NCBI GenBank assembly: GCA_965199685.1
Contig: OZ241323.1
Coordinates: forward strand, 2,728,001 to 2,792,000
DNA: 64,000 nucleotides
From: SP5GCR1 sp965199685
GTDB taxonomy: Bacteria; Pseudomonadota; Gammaproteobacteria; Poriferisulfidales; Oxydemutatoraceae
Reading direction: 5' to 3'
Part shown: piece after piece, positions 1 to 8,064 of the stretch
Layout of the letters: the number at the start of each line of letters is the position of its first letter
Numbering within the stretch: position 1 is the first letter of the stretch
Made by a program: the position numbers and the translations under genes
Notes under the pieces: generated by a model
Database searches by the model: none
What the model was told of the DNA's origin: nothing
What the model saw: only the letters and a program-made list of their open reading frames with translations

Positions 1-50
1 CGCCGATTGACCTACTGGCTCAATCGGCGGTTCTATTTTTCAACAGCCTC
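1..50 (+). mobile_element. TIR-150 element, right part, cut by window edge
   Basis: The window opens inside a copy of the short mobile element I call TIR-150. The inner palindrome (CGCCGATTGA ... TCAATCGGCG) is followed by the right terminal repeat ATTTTTCAACAGCCTC and then ATGTTAGCCCTCCC, the right half of the hairpin that this element repeatedly enters. The left half lies outside the window. Confidence 0.75.
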
Positions 51-152
51 ATGTTAGCCCTCCCCTACGGTTGGTTGACATGAATTGGGTGGATGAATGG
101 ATTGTTGGTGCAGACGCACCCCAATGTCACGCCGATTGACCTTCTGGTTCAA

Positions 153-1109
153 TCAGCGAATCTTTGTTAGCTGTCCAATCTCAGCGACTGATAAACCTGT
201 CACTTCGGAAATCAATGAAACATCTAAACCTTTTTGTAACATACTCAAAGCGATCCCTCGTTGCTGTTCTTGCATGCCTTGAACGCGACCTTTTCGTATA
301 CCTTCCTCTAACGCATCGCTCTTTGCCAGTTGAATTGCTACCCGATCCTTCTTGCGCGCCATAGCGTCCCAGTACAACTGGTCGTCTTTCGATATCTCCT
401 CTAAATGTTCTAATGCCATCTTCATTCCTCCGTCTTGTGATAAATAGGCTACTGCCTCGGCTGTTAAGTGTGCCGAGTGTTTGATAATATAGCACCACTT
501 CTCCGCCATATCAATTAGCTCATGGTAGCTTTTCTTGAACTTGTTTAATTCCACTGTCACCAGCGTCATCGGTATATTCGCACGATACTCAAGCTCTTTA
601 CGATCTACAAACTCAAACACACTGATACAGTTGCGCTTCCTTTTGAATAGTGTGAAATCGGTGAATATCAACGAGTAGGTCGGGTTGAGATTGCTAAACT
701 CATCGCCGCGGTCTATGTCCTGACCATACAGCATCGCCCAATAATATAGTGTTCTAAATGTAAAGCTCTTTTCGTAAGCTGTCTGCATTTCTATGTTGAC
801 ATTCTCGCCGCTACTTAATTTGAAGTTGAGGTCTAGTATCACCGACCTGCCGCGCGGTTTGTCTGGTGGAATAGAAGTGTCTTTTAGGATAAGTGTATCG
901 CTTGATTGCTGCTGTTGTTTCAAGACTTCTGCGAGGTCGTCCGGCATCCCCACTCTATCCGGGTTGAGGACTGCAACATCCGAGGCGCGCTTGAGGAATG
1001 GTAGATAGCTGTTCATCAACAAAAGCGATGATTGCTTATTAGTCGTCAAGTATCGTCTGAAGACTAAGTCATTTGTCAATGGTAAGTGTTTAGGTCGTTG
1101 TCTAGCCAT
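153..1109 (-). CDS. Rpn-family PD-(D/E)XK nuclease/putative transposase, copy 1
   Basis: The 318-residue product matches the Rpn (recombination-promoting nuclease) / PDDEXK_2 family by pattern: an N-terminal segment around TNDLVFRRYL and a nuclease core near residues 90-110 with an Asp (ILDLNFK) followed by an Glu-x-Gln (NIEMQ). The C-terminal tail is polar (QGMQEQQRGIALSML), as in members with a helical tail. In this family these proteins are DNA endonucleases thought to promote RecA-independent recombination. The start is supported by AGAGGA 8 bases upstream of ATG. A second, nearly identical copy lies 1633 bp away. Long members of the family are often called transposases; mobility was never shown for them as far as I know. 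Confidence 0.85.
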   Translation of the reverse strand: MARQRPKHLPLTNDLVFRRYLTTNKQSSLLLMNSYLPFLKRASDVAVLNPDRVGMPDDLAEVLKQQQQSSDTLILKDTSIPPDKPRGRSVILDLNFKLSSGENVNIEMQTAYEKSFTFRTLYYWAMLYGQDIDRGDEFSNLNPTYSLIFTDFTLFKRKRNCISVFEFVDRKELEYRANIPMTLVTVELNKFKKSYHELIDMAEKWCYIIKHSAHLTAEAVAYLSQDGGMKMALEHLEEISKDDQLYWDAMARKKDRVAIQLAKSDALEEGIRKGRVQGMQEQQRGIALSMLQKGLDVSLISEVTGLSVAEIGQLTKIR

Positions 1110-1146
1110 AGTAATTTTCCTCTAGGTTTAATTAAGAACCCCTAGT

Positions 1147-1162
1147 CTGAATCAAGATTCAG
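1147..1162. promoter_or_regulatory. Palindrome upstream of Rpn gene (also at 2780-2795)
   Basis: CTGAATC-AA-GATTCAG is a perfect 7-bp inverted repeat 37 bp upstream of the Rpn start codon. It is identical in the second copy at 2780-2795, although the DNA further upstream has begun to differ. It could be an operator or part of a promoter-proximal hairpin; I cannot decide from sequence alone. Confidence 0.4.
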
Positions 1163-1336
1163 GGTGTCGGAGAACATTCCGATGAATGGTAGTAAATATG
1201 AGTTGAATGGTAAGAGGTATGCGAAAACAGTATGTTTTAGGCGGTTGTGCGGAGGTGACGCGTTGAGGCGTTGGTGTGAATTGGATGACGCGGGGCGGTT
1301 GCATTAGTGCAGGACGGTACCGTAGGGAGGGCATGT

Positions 1337-1486
1337 GGGGCTGTTGAAAAAGTGTCTGCATTAGTACATTCCCCTCCTTTGGAGGGGTGGCAGGCGCAGC
1401 CTGACGGGGTGGTTGTTAAGGTTCTGAACACTGTTACGCCGATTGACCTACTGGCTCAATCGGCGGTTCTATTTTTCAACAGCCTC
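1337..1486 (+). mobile_element. TIR-150 element, complete, with ATGT target duplication
   Basis: A 150-bp element begins GGGGCTGTTGAAAAAGT and ends ATTTTTCAACAGCCTC, imperfect terminal inverted repeats. Inside are the CCCCTCC/GGAGGGG hairpin, the CAGGCG/GCCTG hairpin and the CGCCGATTGA/TCAATCGGCG palindrome. ATGT stands at both borders (1333-1336 and 1487-1490), and the outer flanks GGGAGGGC and TAGCCCTCCC are the two halves of a hairpin found uninterrupted at 1676-1697. No coding capacity, so a MITE-like, non-autonomous element. Confidence 0.8.
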
Positions 1487-1675
1487 ATGTTAGCCCTCCC
1501 CTACGGTTGGTTGACATGAATTGGGTGGATGAATGGGTTGTTGGTGCAGACGCAACGCGTTAGGGTGGTTTGAGTGCGCGTTGTGTCAACACATAATATT
1601 GTGTAAGTACGCGGCAAATGGTTATCGTGAATTTGGGGGCGCGGGCGGGTACGGTTGTGCAGGCGCGTCGCGTTA

Positions 1676-1697
1676 GGGAGGGCATGTTAGCCCTCCC
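1676..1697. repeat. Dispersed GGGAGGGC hairpin, empty site
   Basis: Stem GGGAGGGC, loop ATGTTA, stem GCCCTCCC. This is the uninterrupted form of the hairpin that TIR-150 occupies at 1333-1490, 2966-3124 and 35040-35188. Other uninterrupted copies: 12952-12973, 40408-40429, 58865-58886, 63185-63206, 63309-63330. Copies with a changed but still paired stem (GGGCGGAC/GTCCGCCC or GGGCGGAT/ATCCGCCC) are at 11729-11750, 13985-14006, 50936-50957 and 51099-51120. Confidence 0.8.
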
Positions 1698-1785
1698 CTA
1701 CGGTTGGTTGACATGAATTGGGTGGATGAATGGATTGTTGGTGCAGACGCACCACAATGTCACGCCGATCGACCTTCTAGTTCAA

Positions 1786-2742
1786 TCAGCGAATCTTTGT
1801 TAGCTGTCCAATCTCAGCGACTGATAAACCTGTCACTTCGGAAATCAATGAAACATCTAAACCTTTTTGTAACATACTCAAAGCGATCCCTCGTTGCTGT
1901 TCTTGCATGCCTTGAACGCGACCTTTTCGTATACCTTCCTCTAACGCATCGCTCTTTGCCAGTTGAATTGCTACCCGATCCTTCTTGCGCGCCATAGCGT
2001 CCCAGTACAACTGGTCGTCTTTCGATATCTCCTCTAAATGTTCTAATGCCATCTTCATTCCTCCGTCTTGTGATAAATAGGCTACTGCCTCGGCTGTTAA
2101 GTGTGCCGAGTGTTTGATAATATAGCACCACTTCTCCGCCATATCAATTAGCTCATGGTAGCTTTTCTTGAACTTGTTTAATTCCACTGTCACCAGCGTC
2201 ATCGGTATATTCGCACGATACTCAAGCTCTTTACGATCTACAAACTCAAACACACTGATACAGTTGCGCTTCCTTTTGAATAGTGTGAAATTGGTGAATA
2301 TCAACGAGTAGGTCGGGTTGAGATTGCTAAACTCATCGCCGCGGTCTATGTCCTGACCATACAGCATCGCCCAATAATATAGTGTTCTAAATGTAAAGCT
2401 CTTTTCGTAAGCTGTCTGCATTTCTATGTTGACATTCTCGCCGCTACTTAATTTGAAGTTGAGGTCTAGTATCACCGACCTGCCGCGCGGTTTGTCTGGT
2501 GGAATAGAAGTGTCTTTTAGGATAAGTGTATCGCTTGATTGCTGCTGTTGTTTCAAGACTTCTGCGAGGTCGTCCGGCATCCCCACTCTATCCGGGTTGA
2601 GGACTGCAACATCCGAGGCGTGCTTGAGGAATGGTAGATAGCTGTTCATCAACAAAAGCGATGATTGCTTATTAGTCGTCAAGTATCGTCTGAAGACTAA
2701 GTCATTTGTCAATGGTAAGTGTTTAGGTCGTTGTCTAGCCAT
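1786..2742 (-). CDS. Rpn-family PD-(D/E)XK nuclease/putative transposase, copy 2
   Basis: This is the second copy of the gene at 153-1109, also 318 residues, with the same start context (AGAGGA before ATG) and the same nuclease core. It differs by a His for Arg near residue 41 and an Asn for Asp near residue 151, neither in the recognised active-site motif. Both copies look intact. Having two open copies argues against early pseudogenisation, but whether both are expressed cannot be seen. Confidence 0.85.
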   Translation of the reverse strand: MARQRPKHLPLTNDLVFRRYLTTNKQSSLLLMNSYLPFLKHASDVAVLNPDRVGMPDDLAEVLKQQQQSSDTLILKDTSIPPDKPRGRSVILDLNFKLSSGENVNIEMQTAYEKSFTFRTLYYWAMLYGQDIDRGDEFSNLNPTYSLIFTNFTLFKRKRNCISVFEFVDRKELEYRANIPMTLVTVELNKFKKSYHELIDMAEKWCYIIKHSAHLTAEAVAYLSQDGGMKMALEHLEEISKDDQLYWDAMARKKDRVAIQLAKSDALEEGIRKGRVQGMQEQQRGIALSMLQKGLDVSLISEVTGLSVAEIGQLTKIR

Positions 2743-2969
2743 AGTAATTTTCCTCTAGGTTTAATTAAGAACCCCTAGTCTGAATCAAGATTCAGGGTAT
2801 CGGAGAACATTCCGACGAATGGTAGCAAATATGTGCTGAACGGTAAGAGGTATGCGAAAACAGTATGTTTTAGGCGGTTGTGCGGAGGTGACGCGTTGGG
2901 GCGTTGGTGTGAATTGGATGGCGCGGGGTGGTTGCATTAGTGCAGGACGGTACCGTAGGGAGGGCATGT

Positions 2970-3120
2970 GGGGCTGTTGAAAAAGTATCTGCATTGGGTA
3001 CATTCCCCTCCTTTGGAGGGGTGGCAGGCGTAGCCTGACGGGGTGGTTGTGGTGGTTCTGAACAATGTTACGCCGATTGACCTACTGGCTCAATCGGCGG
3101 TTCTATTTTTCAACAGTCCC
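2970..3120 (+). mobile_element. TIR-150 element, complete, with ATGT target duplication
   Basis: A second complete copy, GGGGCTGTTGAAAAAGT to ATTTTTCAACAGTCCC, with ATGT at 2966-2969 and 3121-3124 inside the GGGAGGGC/GCCCTCCC hairpin. It belongs to the second unit of the tandem duplication, so it may have been copied with the unit rather than inserted on its own. A lone right terminal repeat (ACTTTTTCAACAACCCC) follows at about 3151-3167. Confidence 0.8.
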
Positions 3121-3272
3121 ATGTTAGCCCTCCCCTACGGCGCATGAAATACTTTTTCAACAACCCCATGTCACAATAATTGTGCCGTTATAATAAACAC
3201 AGGATGCCATGTTAGCCTTCCCCTCCAGTCCATTGATTACATTGTGGTTGGACCTCGGCACTTATATTTTTC

Positions 3273-3782
3273 ATGTTACATTTAAGCGACAACCGAACTA
3301 TTTATCTAACAGCCTGGATTTTATGCTTGCTGGCGTTGGCGATTTCGGTATTTTTTATGGAGGGATACCTCAACCTTGAACCGTGTCCCTTGTGTATCAT
3401 CAGCCGCTTTATAGTCGCTGCACTCGCATTATTGTTTTTACTGATCGTGTTGCACAACCCCGGTATTCTAGGATACAAAATATATGCAGGGCTATCCATG
3501 CTATTGATTGCGGCGGGCATCGCCGTCTCCGCCCGGCATATTTGGTTACAGAGTCTACCACCCGAACTTGTTCCCGGTTGCACTCCCGATATTGCATATC
3601 TATTTGACCGCTTCCCGCTGTTTGAGGCACTAACGACGGTTTTCAACAGCACCGGAGAATGTGCCGAGGTTAGTTGGACCTTTCTGGGCTTGACGATACC
3701 GCAGCAGACATTATTGTTTTTTATTGTCTTGCTGTTGCTGATATTATTCGCGTTTGTTAAGAACTATAGACAAGTACAATGA
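3273..3782 (+). CDS. dsbB: Disulfide bond formation protein B
   Basis: Inner-membrane quinone reductase that reoxidises DsbA. The 169-residue protein has four predicted membrane segments and the first periplasmic cysteine pair as CPLC (about residues 38-41). The second periplasmic loop carries a Cys before TPDIAYLF and a Cys in STGECAEVSW, the expected second redox pair. The length is close to the usual 165-180. It overlaps the next gene by ATGA, so the two are probably cotranslated. The region before the start has no strong ribosome binding site and lies just after a repeat block. Confidence 0.92.
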   Translation: MLHLSDNRTIYLTAWILCLLALAISVFFMEGYLNLEPCPLCIISRFIVAALALLFLLIVLHNPGILGYKIYAGLSMLLIAAGIAVSARHIWLQSLPPELVPGCTPDIAYLFDRFPLFEALTTVFNSTGECAEVSWTFLGLTIPQQTLLFFIVLLLLILFAFVKNYRQVQ

Positions 3783-4441
3783 GTCGTATACTGTCCATCA
3801 ATGTATCTAAACCAATGCTGTTGGTTTATAAAGGGCATCGTGTGCAAAGCAGTATTCGTAAGCAACCAGTCACTGGCGCCGTTGCGCTAGGGCGATATGG
3901 TTTAGATGGTGATCAGCAAGCGGATCTCTACAACCACGGTGGGCGTGACAAAGGCATTTATATTTATCCGTCCGAGCACTACAAAACTTGGGAGGAGCAT
4001 CTGAATAAGCGACTGGTGTATGGCACTTTGGGTGAGAACTTAACTGCCGAGGGTTTGTTTGAAACCGAACTTTGTGTCGGCGATCGCCTTGGCATTGCCG
4101 ATGCCATCATTGAAATAACGCAGCCGCGTATCCCTTGTTATAAGTTGGAAATGAGTGTGCAACAAGACGGGTTTGCCCAAACTTTTGCACAAAGTTGTAA
4201 ACTAGGTAGCTATGCAAAAATTATCAAAGGTGGCACTTTGACGGCAGGCGAGGACATTGTGTTTGTGCATCGCGCCCCTGAGCGTATTAGCGTGCATCAA
4301 ATAGCGCACCTTTTTTTTATAGATCAGCAGAATTACGATGCTCTGGAGCAAGCTGTTAAACTCAAAGCGTTGCCGCATTTCATACGGGATGTCTTTGAGA
4401 AGCGATTGGCAAACCACAAGATGCAAGGCAACTTGATATGA
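3779..4441 (+). CDS. MOSC domain protein, YiiM-like
   Basis: The 220-residue protein shows the MOSC pattern of the YiiM group: GLDGDQQAD, NHGGRDKGIYIYP, GENLTAEGL and the QPRIPCYKLE segment with the conserved Cys that binds the molybdenum cofactor in MOSC proteins. YiiM-type enzymes reduce N-hydroxylated compounds; the substrate here is not known. The start ATG overlaps the dsbB stop (ATGA) and the stop is 7 bases before proC, so it belongs to a compact operon. Confidence 0.85.
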   Translation: MSRILSINVSKPMLLVYKGHRVQSSIRKQPVTGAVALGRYGLDGDQQADLYNHGGRDKGIYIYPSEHYKTWEEHLNKRLVYGTLGENLTAEGLFETELCVGDRLGIADAIIEITQPRIPCYKLEMSVQQDGFAQTFAQSCKLGSYAKIIKGGTLTAGEDIVFVHRAPERISVHQIAHLFFIDQQNYDALEQAVKLKALPHFIRDVFEKRLANHKMQGNLI

Positions 4442-4448
4442 GAGAAAA

Positions 4449-5288
4449 ATGACTGATGAGAGAACAACACAGATTGCATTAGTCGGCTACGGCAATATCG
4501 CGCGCAGTTTGCTAGACGGGCTGCTTGTCGCCGGCTACGAAGCCGGTGATATACACATATCGGATCCGGCTGCTTCTCAATTTTTGGAAATTGGCAAGCA
4601 GGGTAAAACGATACACATCCACACCTCCAATGCGTCGGCAGTTGAAGATGCGACGATAGCAATTTTATGCGTCAAACCTGATGTGGTTCCTACGGTGTGT
4701 GCAGAGATTAAAGATGCGCTGATAAGGCAGTCTGTGTTGCTGGTTTCGGTTGCTGCCGGCGTGCCGTTGCATCTGTTGCAACGGTGGACTACGAGCGAAC
4801 AGCCGATTATACGCTGCATGCCGAATACGCCGGTTTCAGTGGGTTGCGGGATGACCGCGCTCTATGCCAATCAGCATGTATCCGATGCGCATAAGAAGAT
4901 TGGCGAGGATATTTTTGCCACAGTAGGTGCTACCGTTTGGTTGAAGAATGAAGAAGATATGCATGTTGTCACTGCACTTTCGGGTAGCGGTCCTGCTTAT
5001 TTTTTCAGATTCACCGAAGCCTTTGAGAAGGCTGCAAAGGCATTGGATTGTCCACCAAAGATAGCACAAAAGCTGGCAATACAAACTTTGTATGGTGCTG
5101 CGATGCTCGCCTCAGAAAGCGACTGCGAGTTGTCGGTGTTGAGAGAGCGGATTACTTCCAAAGGCGGGACTACCGAAAAAGGCTTGCAAGTTTTAGAGGA
5201 CATGAACATAGATCGGATAGCACATTCAGTGCTAACTGCAGCAGTCTCACGCTCCAACGAAATATCAGATCAACTAGAGGACTCGTGA
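4449..5288 (+). CDS. proC: Pyrroline-5-carboxylate reductase
   Basis: Last step of proline synthesis, NAD(P)H-dependent reduction of 1-pyrroline-5-carboxylate in the cytosol. The 279-residue protein starts with a Rossmann fold (ALVGYGNIA) and carries the family signature in its C-terminal dimerisation domain (SGSGPAYFF, then TSKGGTTEKGLQVLE). RCMPNTPVSVGCG is also typical. The stop overlaps the next start (TGATG), as ProC-YggT gene pairs often do. Confidence 0.96.
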   Translation: MTDERTTQIALVGYGNIARSLLDGLLVAGYEAGDIHISDPAASQFLEIGKQGKTIHIHTSNASAVEDATIAILCVKPDVVPTVCAEIKDALIRQSVLLVSVAAGVPLHLLQRWTTSEQPIIRCMPNTPVSVGCGMTALYANQHVSDAHKKIGEDIFATVGATVWLKNEEDMHVVTALSGSGPAYFFRFTEAFEKAAKALDCPPKIAQKLAIQTLYGAAMLASESDCELSVLRERITSKGGTTEKGLQVLEDMNIDRIAHSVLTAAVSRSNEISDQLEDS

Positions 5289-5842
5289 TGAGTAGCGGGC
5301 AGCAGATCGCCTTGTTCTTAGTTGATACGCTGATGACTTTTTATATCCTCTTTCTGATTGCCCGGGCGATATTAGAAGCAAGCGAGGCAGATTTTTACAA
5401 CCCGATATCGCAAAGCGTTTATACGATAACCCAACCCGTCCTGAGATGGGTCAGGTTTGCGATACCAGTGAAAGGCGTATGGGACATAGGCTGTTGGCTA
5501 TTGATTTATGTTATGCGAGTAGCCGAACTCTTTTTGATTGCATTGATACAAGGTATTTCTTGGCCTTTGGAGTTGTTGCTGAAGATATCCGCTTTTCAGG
5601 TTGTAGAATGGCTGATTCAATTTTATGCGATTGCGATTTTCGTTTTAGCGATTGCGAGCTGGTTTGTAAATCCTGCGACCATGATAAACAACCCTGTTTT
5701 GTCGTTGCTCAACCATATTGTCGCACCACTAATAGCACCCGTTAGGCGCATGATGCCTAGCGTCGGCGTGGTAGATTTCAGTCCGATGGTGGTGCTGCTG
5801 GCACTGTATATATTGCTCAATATAGTTCGGGCATTGTACTGA
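5288..5842 (+). CDS. yggT: YggT family membrane protein
   Basis: A 184-residue membrane protein with two YGGT repeats, each a pair of membrane helices (FYNPISQSVYTITQP in the first, NPVLSLLNHIVAPLIAPVRR in the second). The latter is the family signature. YggT proteins are small inner-membrane proteins linked to osmotic tolerance and cell division in other bacteria; the precise role is unclear. A longer frame reaches back into proC, but the ATG at 5288 that overlaps the proC stop fits the family length. It lies between proC and tsaD in one operon. Confidence 0.9.
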   Translation: MSSGQQIALFLVDTLMTFYILFLIARAILEASEADFYNPISQSVYTITQPVLRWVRFAIPVKGVWDIGCWLLIYVMRVAELFLIALIQGISWPLELLLKISAFQVVEWLIQFYAIAIFVLAIASWFVNPATMINNPVLSLLNHIVAPLIAPVRRMMPSVGVVDFSPMVVLLALYILLNIVRALY

Positions 5843-5853
5843 ACCAAGCATAA

Positions 5854-6864
5854 ATGGGAACTTTGGTTTTAGGCATAGAGACCTCTTGCGACGAAACTGG
5901 TATAGGTTTGGTTGACTCGCAGGCGGGTGTAGTGGGAGAAGCTCTTTTTAGTCAGGTTCCTTTGCATCAATCTTACGGCGGAGTCGTTCCCGAACTTGCA
6001 TCCAGAGATCATGTGCGCAAACTGCTGCCTCTGCTGGAGAAGGCTTTGGGCGATTATCGCTTAGAACAGCTTGATGCGATTGCTTATACCGCAGGTCCCG
6101 GTTTGATAGGCGCATTGCTTACTGGTGCGGTGTTCGCTAATAGCTTGGCATGGGCGTTAAAGAAGCCGGCACTGGGCATACATCACTTAGAAGCGCATAT
6201 ACTCGCTTGTATGCTGGAAATGCCGTCGTGGCAACCACCTTATTTGGCATTGTTGGTGTCGGGTGGGCACACGCAGTTGATAGAAGTATTGGGTTTGGGG
6301 AAATACCGATTGTTGGGCGACACTTTGGATGATGCCGTAGGAGAAGCCTTTGATAAAGTTGCCAAGATGCTGGGCTTGCCTTACCCCGGCGGACCAGCAA
6401 TTTCTAAACTTGCCGAGCGCGGTGTGGTCGGGCGTTTTGAGTTCACCAGCCCTATGGTGGATAGACCGGGCTTGGATTTTAGTTTTAGCGGATTGAAAAC
6501 ACAAGTGATGAACCATATCTCAAAATGCACAGATGACGAGCAGACACGCGCCGACATAGCACTTGCTTTTGAGACCGCCGCAATTAACGCACTGATTGTG
6601 AAAAGCAAGCGCGCATTAAAGCAAACAGGTTATAAACAATTCGTGGTTGCCGGCGGTGTTGCGGCAAACCGTCGCTTGCGCGAAAGGCTAAAAGAACTGA
6701 TGGAAGATGCCGTTCAAGTCGTCTACCCTAAACCTGCTTTGTGTATGGATAATGGCGTGATGGTTGCCTATGCTGGCATGGTGCGATTTTTGGCAGGGCA
6801 ACAAGCGGATCCATCGCCGCAAGTAAAAGCTCGCTGGCAGCTATCCGACTTGTGCCACCCATAG
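5854..6864 (+). CDS. tsaD: tRNA N6-adenosine threonylcarbamoyltransferase
   Basis: Transfers the threonylcarbamoyl group to A37 of ANN-decoding tRNAs, with TsaB and TsaE as partners. The 336-residue protein begins with GIETSCDETG, has the metal-binding His pair in IHHLEAH (about residues 110-114), LVSGGHTQL, and the C-terminal VAGGVAANRRLRE. Length equals the usual bacterial form. It follows yggT by 11 bases. A TIR-150 element begins 10 bases after the stop. Confidence 0.97.
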   Translation: MGTLVLGIETSCDETGIGLVDSQAGVVGEALFSQVPLHQSYGGVVPELASRDHVRKLLPLLEKALGDYRLEQLDAIAYTAGPGLIGALLTGAVFANSLAWALKKPALGIHHLEAHILACMLEMPSWQPPYLALLVSGGHTQLIEVLGLGKYRLLGDTLDDAVGEAFDKVAKMLGLPYPGGPAISKLAERGVVGRFEFTSPMVDRPGLDFSFSGLKTQVMNHISKCTDDEQTRADIALAFETAAINALIVKSKRALKQTGYKQFVVAGGVAANRRLRERLKELMEDAVQVVYPKPALCMDNGVMVAYAGMVRFLAGQQADPSPQVKARWQLSDLCHP

Positions 6865-6874
6865 GAGCGGTGAT

Positions 6875-7023
6875 GGGCTGTTGAAAAAGTGTCTGCATTA
6901 GTACATTCCCCTCCTGTGGAGGGGTGGCAGGCGAAGCCTGACGGGGTGGTTGTTAAGGTTCTGAACAATGTTACGCCGATTGACCTACTGGCTCAATCGG
7001 CGGTTCTATTTTTCAACAGTCCC
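6875..7023 (+). mobile_element. TIR-150 element behind tsaD
   Basis: A complete 149-bp copy from GGGCTGTTGAAAAAGT to ATTTTTCAACAGTCCC, starting 10 bases after the tsaD stop codon. The left flank is the gene end; the right flank (ACATGCCCTTCC) is half of the dispersed hairpin. The region 7024-7431 holds only further repeat fragments and a short stem around 7380-7400 (AGCCTTGCG-ATAA-CGCAGGCT); no gene is visible. Confidence 0.75.
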
Positions 7024-7431
7024 ACATGCCCTTCCTAAAGTACCGTTCTGCACAACCCAACCGCTACGCGCTACTCAATTTACGATAACCAACCGTAGAG
7101 GAGGGTATTGCATTTTGTAATGAATACGCTGCCCATCATCTTAGAGTTCTGCACAACGTCACGCCGATTGACCTACTGGTTCAATCGGCGATTCAATATG
7201 CCCTCCCTAACGCGTTGCATCTGTACCATCAATCTATTCACTCATTTCGTTTACGGTAACCATGATTTGATGGAGCGTAGCGGTTCCCCTTGTGCAGTTC
7301 GTCTATCTTTTTAGTGTTGTTCGTCGGAAATGCCGGAAATCACCATATAACCTGTTCCAAAATCGGATTATGATTAGACAGCCTTGCGATAACGCAGGCT
7401 ATTTCTTATAATTTAACTAAAGAGGTTAGAA

Positions 7432-7944
7432 ATGGAAAACATAGAAAATATAGAAAACTTAACGGTTGAAACCATTTACGAAATGGTACTTGAAATGAAG
7501 TCAAAGCTGGACTTTCTAGAATCGGAAACGCATGTCCTCCAATCGGACAAGACAGGCTCATACATGGAAGGTATAGAACCAAGACTGGGCAACCTTGAAA
7601 CTGAGGTGACGGTTATGAAAATCGACATTGGAAATATAAAAGCCGATATAAAAGGTATAGAACTGAGACTGGGCAAGGTTGAAGCCGACATCGTAGAAAT
7701 GAAAGCCGATATAAAAGGTATAGAACTGAGACTGGGCAAGGTTGAAACCGACATTGAGAATATAAAAGATGATATTGTGGATATAAAAGACGACATTTCA
7801 GAAATGAGAAAAGAAATTGCAAAAATCTCATCGGATCAATCTAAATTTAGAGATGATGTCTATAAATGGGGTGTTGCGTTAATGATCGGCATGGTTGTTT
7901 CGGTGAGTTCTATTATCAGCATGGCCGTGATGCTTGTGAACTAG
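7432..7944 (+). CDS. Coiled-coil protein with C-terminal membrane anchor
   Basis: The 170-residue protein is almost entirely heptad-like coiled coil followed by one hydrophobic segment near the C-terminus (GVALMIGMVVSVSSIISMAV). The middle contains repeats in which KADIKGIELRLGKVE occurs twice and variants (GIEPRLGNLE, NIKDDIVDIKDDI) several times; the DNA repeats too, so the coil has probably grown by internal duplication. This resembles the DUF1640/CCDC90 type of anchored coiled-coil proteins, but that is a shape match only. A GAGG ribosome site lies 6 bases before ATG. Confidence 0.7.
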   Translation: MENIENIENLTVETIYEMVLEMKSKLDFLESETHVLQSDKTGSYMEGIEPRLGNLETEVTVMKIDIGNIKADIKGIELRLGKVEADIVEMKADIKGIELRLGKVETDIENIKDDIVDIKDDISEMRKEIAKISSDQSKFRDDVYKWGVALMIGMVVSVSSIISMAVMLVN

Positions 7945-8064
7945 CTCCTAATCCAATTCCCCTCCTCTGGAGGGATGGTCGTGTCGGTTCTGCACAAGCC
8001 AATTCCCTTCCTAGTTCAATCGGCAGTTCTATTTACGATAACCACCCCTTGCAATTCTAAAGAT

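Larger units (their letters stand above)
50..3139. repeat. 1.6-kb tandem duplication carrying the Rpn-type gene
   Basis: Bases about 50-1502 recur at about 1683-3139 with a period of 1633 bp and few differences. Each unit holds an Rpn-type gene on the minus strand, its upstream palindrome, and a TIR-150 element in a GGGAGGGC/GCCCTCCC hairpin. The two proteins differ at only two residues (Arg/His near residue 41, Asp/Asn near residue 151), so the event is recent. Between the units (1503-1682) lie further short repeats. The flanking repeats are the likely substrate for the duplication. Confidence 0.85.

Noticed and set aside
1152..1361. Short frames in repeat blocks (also near 2785, 6768, 14246, 34880, 38949, 58730, 63306)
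   Set aside because: They translate the dispersed repeats, lack ribosome sites and differ in frame from copy to copy.
1676..1697. GGGAGGGC hairpins as rho-independent terminators
   Set aside because: No T-run follows the stems, and several lie far from gene ends.
5048..5287. Longer yggT frame reaching into proC
   Set aside because: The extra part overlaps proC in another frame and does not fit the YggT family; the ATG at 5288 overlaps the proC stop.
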